Origin: Empedobacter stercoris | Lineage (GTDB): Bacteria > Bacteroidota > Bacteroidia > Flavobacteriales > Weeksellaceae | Reading direction: 5' to 3' | Assembly (NCBI RefSeq): GCF_020281205.1 | Contig: NZ_JACXZC010000001.1 | Coordinates: forward strand, 153,295 to 217,294 | DNA length: 64,000 bases | Shown here: positions 25,593 through 34,615 of the stretch, piece by piece | Layout of the letters: each line of letters begins with the position of its first letter | How positions within the stretch are numbered: position 1 is the first letter of the stretch | Made by a program: the position numbers and the translations under genes | The notes under the pieces: model-generated | Seen by the model: only the letters and a program-made list of their open reading frames with translations | Database searches by the model: none | Told to the model about the DNA's origin: nothing

Positions 25593-26417
25593 ATGATAAA
25601 ATATAGTTTGTTTTTAATCGTCAATCTTTTTGCTTTTGTGGTAAATGCGCAAAGCAAAAATCTTGAAACGAAATCATTCGAGGTAAGAAGTAATTGTAAT
25701 TCAGCTAAGGAATTAATCGAAAATGTAGGAAATCAAAAACGTATTTCGAAAGTATCTTACGACACGACTTCTCAAATCGCCACGATTTCTTATGATCCAA
25801 CCAAAACAACTTCAAACGAAATTTTAAAGAATATCGCTTTGTCAGGTTTTGATAATTCTGAATATTTTGCTCCAGATGAAGCGTATCTAAAATTAAGACA
25901 AGATTGTCAATACCCACGCGATAAAAAAATGGTAATAAATTATCAAGAAATGAATCATGCTGACCAACATCAAGTGAAAAATGAAGTGAATCAAAATCAA
26001 CTTTCTTTGGTTTTTGATGCATATTTTTTATTAAAAGATGCTTTTGTTGCAGGGAATGCAAATGAAATTTCAACACAAATAACGGCTTTTTCTCAATCAA
26101 TTTCTAAAGTAGAAATGAGAAAACTTTCGCATGAAACACATATGGTTTGGATGGATGTTTTAAAGGATTTAGAATCCATTTCAAAACAAATTTCTCATGA
26201 AAAAAACATTGAAAAACAACGCGAATTGTTTGCGAAATTATCTGAACCAATGTACAAATTAGCTCAAAAAGAAAATTTAGGTTATTCCATTTATTACCAA
26301 AATTGTCCCATGTTTAAAGGAGGTTCAAATTGGTTGAGTAAAGATTCATCCATCAAAAATCCTTTTTACGGGAATCAAATGTTAACATGTGGAAGTACAA
26401 TAGAAACTCTAAAATAG
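25593..26417 (+). CDS. Secreted HMA-like/DUF3347 protein
   Basis: With the ATG at 25593 (MIKYSLFLIVNLFAFVVNAQ) the protein is 274 aa with a signal peptide; the frame's earlier ATG at 25575 overlaps the AraC stop. Residues about 20-90 look like an HMA fold that kept only one of the two Cys (SNCNSAKELIENV), and the partner position is lost. The C-terminal part matches DUF3347, found in CusB-like and copper-linked periplasmic proteins, with VFDAYFLLKDAFVAGN and a final NCPMFKGGSNWLSKD with GNQMLTCG. Its likely role is periplasmic copper binding or delivery. Confidence 0.82.
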   Translation: MIKYSLFLIVNLFAFVVNAQSKNLETKSFEVRSNCNSAKELIENVGNQKRISKVSYDTTSQIATISYDPTKTTSNEILKNIALSGFDNSEYFAPDEAYLKLRQDCQYPRDKKMVINYQEMNHADQHQVKNEVNQNQLSLVFDAYFLLKDAFVAGNANEISTQITAFSQSISKVEMRKLSHETHMVWMDVLKDLESISKQISHEKNIEKQRELFAKLSEPMYKLAQKENLGYSIYYQNCPMFKGGSNWLSKDSSIKNPFYGNQMLTCGSTIETLK

Positions 26418-26423
26418 AAACAA

Positions 26424-26858
26424 ATGATAAATATACAATCACTTTTAGGAATCGCTTTTTTATCAACAATAGTTTTGGTTTCTTGTCAAAATAAAGCCGA
26501 TGAAAATCAAACAGAAATTTCTCCTACCGAACATATAGTTGCTCACCAAGACGTATCGAATCTTGTTGCTTATAATGTAGGAGATAAAGTACCAAATAGT
26601 CAAGTTTGTATGGTAAACAACGCTTATATGGGAAAAGATCAGTTCGAAGTGCCTTATGACGGGAAAACATATTACGGTTGTTGTAATATGTGTGTAGAAA
26701 GAATTCCAAATGATGAAAGTGCTCGTTCTGCAATTGATCCGTTTACGAATAAAAAAGTTGATAAAGCAAATGCGTATATCGTTTTGAAGGATCAAATGGG
26801 AAATGTTGATTATTTTGAGAATGAAGAGAATTATAGAAAGTTTAATCAGATAAAATAA
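26424..26858 (+). CDS. Metal-binding lipoprotein with CCxxC motif (YHS/TRASH-like)
   Basis: This 144-aa protein has a lipobox VLVSC (Cys21). After a polar linker, the domain at 55-140 has VCMVNNAYMGKDQFEVPYDG, then YYGCCNMCVERI (Cys86, Cys87, Cys90, with Cys62 earlier), and ends NVDYFENEENYRKF. This resembles YHS/TRASH-type metal sites where a short Cys set binds copper. It lies 6 bases before the multicopper oxidase gene and 6 after the DUF3347 gene, so it is part of the same transcript. The exact family name is uncertain. Confidence 0.75.
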   Translation: MINIQSLLGIAFLSTIVLVSCQNKADENQTEISPTEHIVAHQDVSNLVAYNVGDKVPNSQVCMVNNAYMGKDQFEVPYDGKTYYGCCNMCVERIPNDESARSAIDPFTNKKVDKANAYIVLKDQMGNVDYFENEENYRKFNQIK

Positions 26859-26863
26859 AAGTT

Positions 26864-29077
26864 ATGAGAAAATTTATTTTTATTTCTATTATTGCTTTTT
26901 CTATATCTGTTATTGCTCAAAAACGTGTCGAATATGATTTGTATGTACATGATACCATTGTTAATTATTCGGGAAAAGAACGTAAAGCAATTGCAGTAAA
27001 TGGTCAAATTCCAATGCCAACTTTAGAGTTTACTGAATGCGATACGGCTGTTATTCGTGTACATAATCAATTGAAAGAAGATACCTCGTTGCATTGGCAC
27101 GGCTTGTGGTTGCCAAATAAGGAAGATGGTGTACCTATGTTAACACAAGACGGAATAAAACCTGGTGAAACGTTTACCTATTCGTTTCCAATTATTCAGA
27201 ACGGAACACACTGGTATCACAGTCATTCGGGTTATCAAGAACAGATTGGAATGTATGGATCGATGGTGTTGAAAAAACATGCCAACGACCCAACGTTCAG
27301 AAAAGGAATTGATGATCTACCTGTTGTTAACGTGATGTTGAGCGAATGGACAGATCTTAATCCAAGAAATATTCAACGAATGTTACACAATGCAAACGAT
27401 TGGGCAGGAATCAAAAAAGGATCTACGCAAAGTTATGCAGAAGCAATACGAGAAGGTCATTTTGGAACGAAAATCATCAACGAATGGAAGCGTATGCTGG
27501 CTATGGATGTGAGTGATGTGTTTTATGATAAATTTTTGATAAACGGAGCAAATGAAAGTCAATTAAAGCAATTTAAAGCTGGCGATAAAGTCCGCCTACG
27601 AATTTCGAATGGTGGTGCATCATCTTATTTTTGGTTGCGTTATGCGGGAGGAAAAATTACAGTAGTTGCCAACGACGGAAATGATGTAGAGCCTTTAGAC
27701 GTAGATCGTTTGATTATTGGTGTTTCCGAAACCTATGATGTGGTTGTGACGATTCCAGAAGAAGGTATTTCATATGAATTTCAAGCAACTTCGGAAGACA
27801 GAACAGGTTCAGCTTCGTTATTTCTTGGTGATGGAAAAAAACAACTGATAGAACCACTCCCGAAATTAAAATACTTTGAAGGAATGAAGATGATGAACGA
27901 CATGATGAACATGGACGGTTCGATGAATGATATGGGTATGAAAATGAGTTTGCAACAAATGGATATGAATACGGTAATGTATCCTGAAATTACAGGCGAA
28001 TCGAATAAAAAAACTCGAAAAAAGAATAAAGAAAGTGATCATTCTGCTCATGGAAATTCATCTTCAAATATTGTGACCTTAAATTACGGAATGCTAAAAG
28101 CTCCTGAAAACACAGAACTTCCAAAAGATGCACCTGTAAAAGAAATGCGTTTTGAATTAACAGGAAATATGAACCGGTATGTATGGAGTATGGACAATAA
28201 AGTATTGTCTGAAGTAGATAAAATTCCAGTTAAAAAAGGCGAAATTTTACGCATTACGTTGTACAATAATTCCATGATGCGCCACCCAATGCATTTACAT
28301 GGTTTCGATTTTCGAGTGATTAATAAAAATGGCGCATATTCACCGTTGAAAAATGTATTGGATATTATGCCAATGGAAACGAATGTAATCGAATTTCAAG
28401 CAAATACAGAAGGTGATTGGTTTTTCCATTGTCATATTTTGTATCACATGATGGCAGGAATGAACCGTGTTTTTGAAGTTGGAGATTATCAGAATCCATA
28501 TATTCACGATCAAGCAAAAATGTATAAAATGTTGCAAATGGATAGCAATATGAAACATTTTATGGCTGAAAATGACTTTGCAACAAATGGTTTAGATGGA
28601 TCGTTTATGGTACAAGATGCACGTTGGGCACTGACTTCGGAATGGGGAATTGGTTACAAACCTGAACATGGCTACGAAGTGGAAACACATTTGGGAAGAT
28701 ATTTTGGGAAGAATCAGTTTTTACAAGCGTTCATTGGATTTGATTGGAATCAACATCGAACGAAACGTCACAAAGTAGAAAAAAATATTTTTGGACAAAA
28801 AACAGCTCGAAATAAAGGTTTATTCAGTGCAGGTTTTGTGTATAAATTACCAATGTTGATTGATTTTCAGACCGAAATTTACCACACAGGAAAAGTGCGT
28901 TTACAATTAATGCGCAAAGATATTCCGATTTCAAAACGTGTAAGAGCAGGTTTTATGTGGAATACTGATAAAGAATATATGGGAGAATTAAGTTACATCT
29001 TAAATAAAAATATGCACATCCGAACACATTATGACAGCGATATGAAATTTGGTGTAGGATTAAAATTGGTGTATTAG
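26864..29077 (+). CDS. Multicopper oxidase (CopA/PcoA-like) with Met-rich insert and C-terminal barrel-like region
   Basis: This 737-aa secreted protein has a signal peptide (about 1-18), then cupredoxin domains carrying the trinuclear and type 1 copper ligands. These are LHWHG at 76-80, HWYHSH at 116-121, HPMHLHGFDF at 474-483 and FHCHILYHMMAGM at 521-533. Residues 341-372 hold 13 Met in 32 positions, a typical Cu(I)-binding insert. From about 570 to the end is a 165-residue region of alternating strands ending in VGLKLVY, like CopB/PcoB-type outer membrane segments, so this looks like a CopA-CopB-like fusion. It probably oxidises and sequesters copper. Confidence 0.9.
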   Translation: MRKFIFISIIAFSISVIAQKRVEYDLYVHDTIVNYSGKERKAIAVNGQIPMPTLEFTECDTAVIRVHNQLKEDTSLHWHGLWLPNKEDGVPMLTQDGIKPGETFTYSFPIIQNGTHWYHSHSGYQEQIGMYGSMVLKKHANDPTFRKGIDDLPVVNVMLSEWTDLNPRNIQRMLHNANDWAGIKKGSTQSYAEAIREGHFGTKIINEWKRMLAMDVSDVFYDKFLINGANESQLKQFKAGDKVRLRISNGGASSYFWLRYAGGKITVVANDGNDVEPLDVDRLIIGVSETYDVVVTIPEEGISYEFQATSEDRTGSASLFLGDGKKQLIEPLPKLKYFEGMKMMNDMMNMDGSMNDMGMKMSLQQMDMNTVMYPEITGESNKKTRKKNKESDHSAHGNSSSNIVTLNYGMLKAPENTELPKDAPVKEMRFELTGNMNRYVWSMDNKVLSEVDKIPVKKGEILRITLYNNSMMRHPMHLHGFDFRVINKNGAYSPLKNVLDIMPMETNVIEFQANTEGDWFFHCHILYHMMAGMNRVFEVGDYQNPYIHDQAKMYKMLQMDSNMKHFMAENDFATNGLDGSFMVQDARWALTSEWGIGYKPEHGYEVETHLGRYFGKNQFLQAFIGFDWNQHRTKRHKVEKNIFGQKTARNKGLFSAGFVYKLPMLIDFQTEIYHTGKVRLQLMRKDIPISKRVRAGFMWNTDKEYMGELSYILNKNMHIRTHYDSDMKFGVGLKLVY

Positions 29078-29093
29078 AAGATAATCAAAAACA

Positions 29094-29121
29094 AAAACGG
29101 TAAAGTTTTCTTTTCCGTTTT
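29094..29121 (+). terminator. Terminator after the multicopper oxidase operon
   Basis: AAAACGG (29094-29100) plus AAAG (29102-29105) pair with CTTT and CCGTTTT up to 29121, with one T-T mismatch and a four-base TTTT loop. A long T run follows. Confidence 0.75.
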
Positions 29122-29157
29122 TTTTTTGATTAAAAAACTTATTAACAATATATCTAA

Positions 29158-29628
29158 CTACTTTTTAGTCAAAATATAATTGTTTGCTAAAGGTCCATCA
29201 ATTTCCTCGCCTTCTTGCGATAAAACAATTAATTTATTTTCTCCTACTTTGTAAAAATACCTGTTTTTATCTTTTGTATCCAAAAATATTGCGTTGTTAT
29301 CTGCTGTCCATTCAAACTGTCCTTGCTCTTCAAATGTTGTATTTCCTTTCATGTAGTCAGAAACAATTTTTATTGTTTCATCTTTATTTAAAGTAACAGT
29401 TGTTTTAATTCCAGGGCAATCGGCACAAGGTAGTACACCTTCGTAAGTTCCTACCCAATCAATAGATGTTTTTGAATTGTGTATATCCGCTATGGTATCA
29501 TTTTGAATGATTGATGCACTTGAATCACTTATTACTTCTTTTGTATTGTTAATACTTTCTTCTTTTTTTGTTTCGCAGCTCATCATAATAGAAACAGTAA
29601 AGAGAGTTAGGATAATCGATTTTTTCAT
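29158..29628 (-). CDS. NlpE-like copper-associated lipoprotein
   Basis: This 156-aa protein has lipobox IMMSC (Cys18), a Ser/Asp linker and an NlpE N-terminal domain: DWVGTYEGVLPCADCPGIKT (Cys68, Cys71), YMKGNTTFEEQGQFEW and the ending GPLANNYILTKK. NlpE relatives bind copper or signal envelope stress. It is convergent with the multicopper oxidase operon, ending the copper region, and may be expressed separately. No Cpx-type kinase is present here, so an E. coli-like signalling role is not implied. Confidence 0.88.
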   Translation of the reverse strand: MKKSIILTLFTVSIMMSCETKKEESINNTKEVISDSSASIIQNDTIADIHNSKTSIDWVGTYEGVLPCADCPGIKTTVTLNKDETIKIVSDYMKGNTTFEEQGQFEWTADNNAIFLDTKDKNRYFYKVGENKLIVLSQEGEEIDGPLANNYILTKK

Positions 29629-29781
29629 CTGAATATAGTTTTGATTTTCTTGTGTAGTTCAAATAATATTCCAAAAACGGTTAAGAATAAGATATAGATT
29701 TTATTTGAAGCATAATCTATTATTTAGGATGTAAAATCTTTCAAAAAAACATTGTAAATTAGCCAATCAGAAAAGTAATGT

Positions 29782-30651
29782 ATGAGTGTTGAGCTATTGC
29801 CAGATGGAAGAGTAAAGAAACCTGAATGGTTACGTGTGAAATTACCAACAGGAAAAAAACATCGTGAATTAAGAGGTTTAGTCGATAAATATAAATTGAA
29901 CACCATTTGCCAAAGTGGAAGTTGTCCAAATATGGGTGAATGTTGGGGTGAAGGAACTGCAACATTTATGATTTTGGGTAATGTATGTACACGTTCTTGT
30001 GGATTTTGTGGTGTAAAAACGGGGCGCCCAGAACAAGTAGATTGGGCAGAGCCAGAAAAAGTAGCACGTTCTATTAAATTGATGCAGATCAAACATGCTG
30101 TTTTAACGTCTGTAGATCGTGATGATTTAAAGGATATGGGGTCAATTATTTGGGCAGAAACGATACATGCAGTGCGTAGAATAAGTCCAGGAACTACAAT
30201 GGAAACATTGATTCCTGATTTTCAAGGAATCGAAAAACATATCGATCGTATTGTGGAAGCTGGACCAGAAGTTTTATCTCATAATATGGAGACTGTTCGT
30301 CGTTTAACAAGAGAAGTTCGTATACAAGCCAAATATGATCGTTCGTTAGACGTTTTACGTTATGCGAAAGAAGCTGGTCAACGTCGTACAAAGACAGGAA
30401 TAATGCTTGGTTTAGGAGAGTTTGAAGATGAGGTTTTTGAAACAATTCAGGAAGTAGCAGATGCAAATGTAGATGTAATTACAATTGGACAATATTTGCA
30501 ACCAACAAAAAAACATTTACCTCTAAAAGAATTTATCACACCAGAACAATTCAAAAAATATGAGGATTTTGCTCGCGGATTAGGATTCCGTCATGTGGAA
30601 TCTGGACCATTGGTTCGTTCTTCTTACCACGCTGAGAAACATATTTTATAA
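29782..30651 (+). CDS. lipA: Lipoyl synthase
   Basis: LipA is a radical SAM enzyme inserting two sulphurs into octanoyl groups on H protein and the 2-oxoacid dehydrogenases. The 289-aa protein shows the auxiliary cluster motif CQSGSCPNMGEC and the radical SAM motif CTRSCGFCGV. HNMETVRRLTREVR and YLQPTKKHLPLKEFITPEQF follow. It ends with the expected RSSYHAEKHIL, containing the RSSY cluster ligand Ser. Length is normal. It is monocistronic with its own terminator. Confidence 0.97.
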   Translation: MSVELLPDGRVKKPEWLRVKLPTGKKHRELRGLVDKYKLNTICQSGSCPNMGECWGEGTATFMILGNVCTRSCGFCGVKTGRPEQVDWAEPEKVARSIKLMQIKHAVLTSVDRDDLKDMGSIIWAETIHAVRRISPGTTMETLIPDFQGIEKHIDRIVEAGPEVLSHNMETVRRLTREVRIQAKYDRSLDVLRYAKEAGQRRTKTGIMLGLGEFEDEVFETIQEVADANVDVITIGQYLQPTKKHLPLKEFITPEQFKKYEDFARGLGFRHVESGPLVRSSYHAEKHIL

Positions 30652-30676
30652 AAATAATTTAAATTTAATATTTAGA

Positions 30677-30700
30677 AGAGTTGCAATGATTTGTAACTCT
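30677..30700 (+). terminator. Terminator after lipA
   Basis: AGAGTTGCAA (30677-30686) pairs with TTGTAACTCT (30691-30700) with one G-T pair, followed by a run of eight T. Confidence 0.8.
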
Positions 30701-30731
30701 TTTTTTTATTTTTAAAATATAAATTACAATT

Positions 30732-31520
30732 ATGAAAAACTTCTTAACACTAATTATCATTTTTTCAAGTTTTGCGCAAGCGCAAGTTTATGAAGTGAAA
30801 GTAAGATTTAAACATCATACAAAGTATACTTCAGAATATATTGAAAAAGTTTTTTCAGATATTAAAAATGAAGAACAAAGAAAATGGAATATTGAACAGA
30901 ATGAAAATCCAAAACCAATAGATTTTTTAATTTATTCTTCTAAAAATGAGCAAAATTCTGTTGAACAAGAAAAAATTAATAACGATCAAAATTATCAGGG
31001 AGAAATTAAAAAATCAGTTGTAGGACTGCCTTTAGGAGTGACATATTCAGATTTTAGATTGAATGAAAATTATAAAGAAGAAGATGTTTACGGTAAAAAA
31101 TATATTGTCAAAAATCCAATAGAAGAGTTAGTTTGGGAATATTCAAACGAAACAAAAGAAATATTGGGTTATAAAGTTTATAAAGCAACTTCTGATTTTA
31201 AAAAATATAAAGTAGAAGCATGGTATACCAAAGAAATTGATTTTGATTTTATGCCGATAAATGTAAAACCAATTGAAGGATTTGTTTTAGAGATGAATTT
31301 ATTTGTTGAAAGTGAAAAAGTTGGACGAATGGATAATATTATTTGTGTAGAAGCTATTCAACCAAATGTAAAAAAATATAAATTCAAAAATCCTCTTAAA
31401 GCTGATAAAGCTTCAAAATTACCTATTGTATCTCAACAAGAAATAGCAAAAATTTATGACGAAGCCAACAAGAAACGTAACGAAATGTATAATAACACTC
31501 AAGGAATTGATAAAAAATAA
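30732..31520 (+). CDS. GLPGLI-family secreted protein, intact copy
   Basis: This 262-aa protein has a signal peptide (MKNFLTLIIIFSSFAQAQ). The mature domain carries the family pattern: an LVWEYSNETKEILGYKVYKAT segment followed by VEAWYTKEIDFDF and a GFVLEM region in place of the GLPGLI hexapeptide. GLPGLI proteins are periplasmic, often tandem, and of unknown function in Bacteroidota. The next gene (31523) is a close paralogue whose signal peptide DNA is almost identical, so a local duplication is clear. Confidence 0.8.
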   Translation: MKNFLTLIIIFSSFAQAQVYEVKVRFKHHTKYTSEYIEKVFSDIKNEEQRKWNIEQNENPKPIDFLIYSSKNEQNSVEQEKINNDQNYQGEIKKSVVGLPLGVTYSDFRLNENYKEEDVYGKKYIVKNPIEELVWEYSNETKEILGYKVYKATSDFKKYKVEAWYTKEIDFDFMPINVKPIEGFVLEMNLFVESEKVGRMDNIICVEAIQPNVKKYKFKNPLKADKASKLPIVSQQEIAKIYDEANKKRNEMYNNTQGIDKK

Positions 31521-31522
31521 AT

Positions 31523-32281
31523 ATGAGAAAGCTATTAACACTAATTATCATCATTTCTAGTTTTGCGCAAGCTCAGTTTTATGAAATAGCATAGGAAGTT
31601 CAACCTCAAATTCATTTTACAGATAAAGCTTTAGAAAATTTGAAACAATATTATCCAGATCAAAAACAACGTGAAGAATTCTTAGAGTCTGCAAAAAAAA
31701 TTCCTTCTCAGTTTTATAGTTTTAAGTATAATGAATCACAAAGTCAATCAGAATACATTGATAAAGTAGATAACTCTCAAGAAGCACCGCAAAGCTTTAT
31801 GGGAATTAGTCCTGATATTGGAGCTAATCCAATTTTTAATTATGAAGACAATTTATATTTTAACGAAGTAGATATGTTTACAGGGAATAAATTCCTTGTT
31901 TACGATTCTTTAGAAAAAGTAAATTTTGTAGAAACAGGAAAAACAAAAACTATCCTTGGGATTGAAACGAAAGAAGCGACAGCTAAATATAAAAACTATG
32001 ATTTAATTGCTTGGTATGCTCCTCAAATTTCTTATTCATATTCACCAGATAAATTTTATGGTACAAAAGGTTTGATTTTAGAATTGCATTATAAATATTT
32101 GAGAGATGATATTGAAGTCATGATTTCGTGGAATGCAACGAAGAAAAAAGAATTAAAAAAATCTCCTGTTTTCAAAATCAATAACAAATTGAAAAAAGTT
32201 TCTCAAGCAGAATTTCTTCAAATGATTGATGATTCAACCCAAATTCAGCGAGAAGCCTATAATCAAGGAGTTGAAAAATAA
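31523..32281 (+). pseudogene. GLPGLI-family gene interrupted by an in-frame TAG
   Basis: ATG at 31523 starts MRKLLTLIIIISSFAQAQFYEIA, a signal peptide nearly identical to that of the upstream copy, then reads TAG at 31592-31594. The same frame resumes at once (EVQPQIHFTDKALENL) and stays open to 32281, giving 252 codons in total, including the GLPGLI-like core ILGIETKEATAKYKNYDLIAWYAPQ and GLILEL. So one nonsense codon after the signal peptide breaks an otherwise intact gene. A fresh start inside the remainder would lack a signal peptide. It is probably a recent pseudogene or a sequencing error. Confidence 0.85.
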
Positions 32282-32294
32282 TTATTAAAACACT

Positions 32295-32320
32295 AAACTT
32301 GCTTAACTTTAAGCAAGTTT
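32295..32320 (+). terminator. Terminator after the GLPGLI pair
   Basis: AAACTTGCTTAA (32295-32306) pairs with TTAAGCAAGTTT (32309-32320) and a T tract follows. It lies just before cinA at 32330. Confidence 0.85.
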
Positions 32321-32329
32321 TTTTATATC

Positions 32330-33592
32330 ATGCAAACAAAAGCAACTTTATTAACGATTGGAGACGAAATCTTAATCGGACAAATTGTCGATACTAATTC
32401 AGCATTTATTGCGCAACAATTAAATAAAATAGGAATTGAAGTCGAAGAAATTATTTCAGTTCAAGACGAGTTAAATCATATTATTGAAGCATTTCAAAGG
32501 GGAATTTCAACGTCGGATATTGTTATTGTAACAGGAGGTTTAGGACCAACAAAAGATGATAAAACTAAAATGGCTTTATGTCAATTTTTAGAGTGCGAAT
32601 TGATAAGAGAAGAAAAAGTAATTGAAAATATCATCCATTTATTTGCCACGCGTGGTTATAAAAAAGAATTAAATAACCTCAATCAAGATCAAGCATTGAT
32701 TCCTGAAAAATCAACATTTATTCAAAATAAATACGGAACTGCACCATGTTTATGGACAACAATTGAAAACAAAGTTTTGATTAATCTTCCTGGTGTTCCA
32801 TTTGAAATGAAAGGGTTGATGAGAGATGAAATTATTCCTCGTTTAAAAGATAATTTTCAAACAGATATTATTGTGCACCGAGATATTTTAGTCAGTGGAA
32901 TTCCAGAGAGCGATTTAGCAATTTTAGTTGAAGATTGGGAAAGTCAATTACCAGAATTTATTCATTTAGCTTACTTACCAAATCGTACGTCAATCGATTT
33001 ACGATTCTCAGCAACTGGAGATGATGAGGTTGTTTTGAGAAATTTGATTCAACAAGAAATTGAGAAATTTAAATTGATTGCAGGGAAATATTTAGTTTCT
33101 GAAAATTCTGGGAAAGCGCAACAAGTTTTAGGAGATCTTTTGAAACAAAAAGACTTAACAATTTCGACAGCCGAAAGTTGTACTGGTGGAAATATTTCAA
33201 CTTTAATTACTTCTGTTTCGGGAAGTTCTTCTTATTTTATTGGTAGTGTTGTTTCGTATGCTACTTCGGTTAAAACTTCTGTTTTAGGTGTTAATCAAAA
33301 AGATATTGATCAGCATTCGGTTGTTTCAGAACAAGTCGCAAAGCAAATGGCTTTAGGAGCTTGTAAGGTTTTAAAGACCAATTTAGCTGTTTCAACGACA
33401 GGAGTGGCTGGACCAAACAAAGGAGAAGATGACAATGAAGTAGGAACGGTTTGGGTTTCGGTGACAAATGGTCAACAAACCATTAACAAAAAGTATTTTT
33501 ATCCCTATTTGGATCGTGAAGATTTCATCAAAATTGTTTCTACTAATGCTTTGAATTTGGTGATTCAGTTTGTTAATCAAAATTATCAGTAA
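32330..33592 (+). CDS. cinA: CinA: NMN amidohydrolase/competence-damage protein
   Basis: This 420-aa protein has the N-terminal MoaB/CinA domain (IGDEILIGQIVDTNSAFIA and the VTGGLGPTKDD motif), a linker and a C-terminal PncC nicotinamide-mononucleotide deamidase domain (AESCTGGNISTLIT, then TGVAGPNKGEDD). The domain order and length match standard CinA. Its known roles are the pyridine nucleotide cycle and, in some species, competence. Its ATG follows the terminator by nine bases, so the transcript may start very near the gene; I see no clear promoter. Confidence 0.95.
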   Translation: MQTKATLLTIGDEILIGQIVDTNSAFIAQQLNKIGIEVEEIISVQDELNHIIEAFQRGISTSDIVIVTGGLGPTKDDKTKMALCQFLECELIREEKVIENIIHLFATRGYKKELNNLNQDQALIPEKSTFIQNKYGTAPCLWTTIENKVLINLPGVPFEMKGLMRDEIIPRLKDNFQTDIIVHRDILVSGIPESDLAILVEDWESQLPEFIHLAYLPNRTSIDLRFSATGDDEVVLRNLIQQEIEKFKLIAGKYLVSENSGKAQQVLGDLLKQKDLTISTAESCTGGNISTLITSVSGSSSYFIGSVVSYATSVKTSVLGVNQKDIDQHSVVSEQVAKQMALGACKVLKTNLAVSTTGVAGPNKGEDDNEVGTVWVSVTNGQQTINKKYFYPYLDREDFIKIVSTNALNLVIQFVNQNYQ

Positions 33593-33713
33593 TCGATTGT
33601 TTGATGTTATCATTTTTAATTGATAAACATTTTAAAAACTAATAGTTTATAGTGATGTTTTGATAATTTTATTTTTTGTTTATTTGTAAATGAAGTAATT
33701 TAAAATCAAAACT

Positions 33714-34550
33714 ATGACGAAAAATATGTACAAAATGCTATTTGTTTTATCTTTTTTTGGATTATCATTTATTGGACAAGCACAGATATTGAATTCTATT
33801 TCAAGAAAATTAGAGGATAAAGCAGATAAATTAATTAATACTAAAAGAAATAAGTCGACTACCGAATCTGTTCAGACTAAAAAAGGTAAAGAGAATTCTA
33901 CAACTATCCAAAGTGGACCATTTCAAGAAAATTCAGTGATGTCCTATGATTTTGTGAGTGGAAATCAAATCATTTTTGAAGATGATTTTTCAGCAAATTC
34001 GGTTGGTAATATGGCAACAAAATGGACAAGTAATGGAATGGGTAGAGTAGAGAATGTTTCTGGTTATCCTGGAAAATGGTTACGTTTATATGACGATAAC
34101 ACTTATAAAATAAAAGAACTTGTTCATATACCTGAAAATTTTACGCTCGAATTTGATGTGGTTGTCTTATCAGATACTTCCAAAGAAATTAATTTGGATT
34201 TCGGATTTGATTACGTGAAAGGTGTTACACAACATTATTATATAGGAAGTCGTAATCCGATTAATATCAGAGCATCGTATCGTTTTGATAATTTCGAATT
34301 TACAAGTAAAGAACTTGATGGAACCAAAAGAAGTAGTGTAGATGCTAATATGTCTTATTTTATCAACAATAAAATGAATGTAAAAATAAGTGTAGAGCAA
34401 GATCGTATGAAAACTTATGTAAATAATTATAAGATTTTGGATACTGAAATGGTTAATCCTCAAACTAAAAAATATTTTTATTTAGCATTGGATAATGATA
34501 AAAATCCAGCTCAAGTCTACTTAGGTAATTTTAAGATTACTCAATTATAA
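33714..34550 (+). CDS. Secreted beta-sandwich protein of unknown function
   Basis: This 278-aa protein has a signal peptide (FVLSFFGLSFIGQAQ). An alternative ATG four codons in gives the same mature product. The N-terminal 60 residues are Lys/Ser/Thr-rich and disordered. From about 85 onward comes a concanavalin-like sandwich pattern: IIFEDDFSANSVGNMATKWTS, PGKWLRLYDD, FTLEFDVVVLSD and NVKISVEQDRMKTYVNNYKILD. Such LamG-like domains occur before OmpA domains in related proteins, but no OmpA domain is present here. Substrate and function are unknown. Confidence 0.7.
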   Translation: MTKNMYKMLFVLSFFGLSFIGQAQILNSISRKLEDKADKLINTKRNKSTTESVQTKKGKENSTTIQSGPFQENSVMSYDFVSGNQIIFEDDFSANSVGNMATKWTSNGMGRVENVSGYPGKWLRLYDDNTYKIKELVHIPENFTLEFDVVVLSDTSKEINLDFGFDYVKGVTQHYYIGSRNPINIRASYRFDNFEFTSKELDGTKRSSVDANMSYFINNKMNVKISVEQDRMKTYVNNYKILDTEMVNPQTKKYFYLALDNDKNPAQVYLGNFKITQL

Positions 34551-34580
34551 TATTAATTTCTTAATATAGTTATTAAAGAA

Positions 34581-34609
34581 AAAAATCACTTCATTACGAA
34601 GTGATTTTT
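34581..34609. terminator. Bidirectional terminator before the helicase gene
   Basis: AAAAATCACTTC (34581-34592) pairs with GAAGTGATTTTT (34598-34609) around ATTAC, between convergent genes ending at 34550 and 34616. Confidence 0.9.
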
Positions 34610-34615
34610 TTGATG

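Noticed and set aside
25705..26100. 131-codon minus-strand frame opposite the DUF3347 gene
   Set aside because: The plus-strand frame has a signal peptide and a recognised domain; this one is a reverse-strand shadow.
27081..27095. TGGCAC word in the multicopper oxidase as a sigma-54 site
   Set aside because: It encodes the conserved HWHG copper motif, is inside a gene and has no matching -12 element at the right spacing.
31640..32281. The downstream part of the broken GLPGLI gene as an independent gene
   Set aside because: It would start at TTG without a signal peptide, though the family is exported, and it is in frame with the signal peptide upstream of the TAG.
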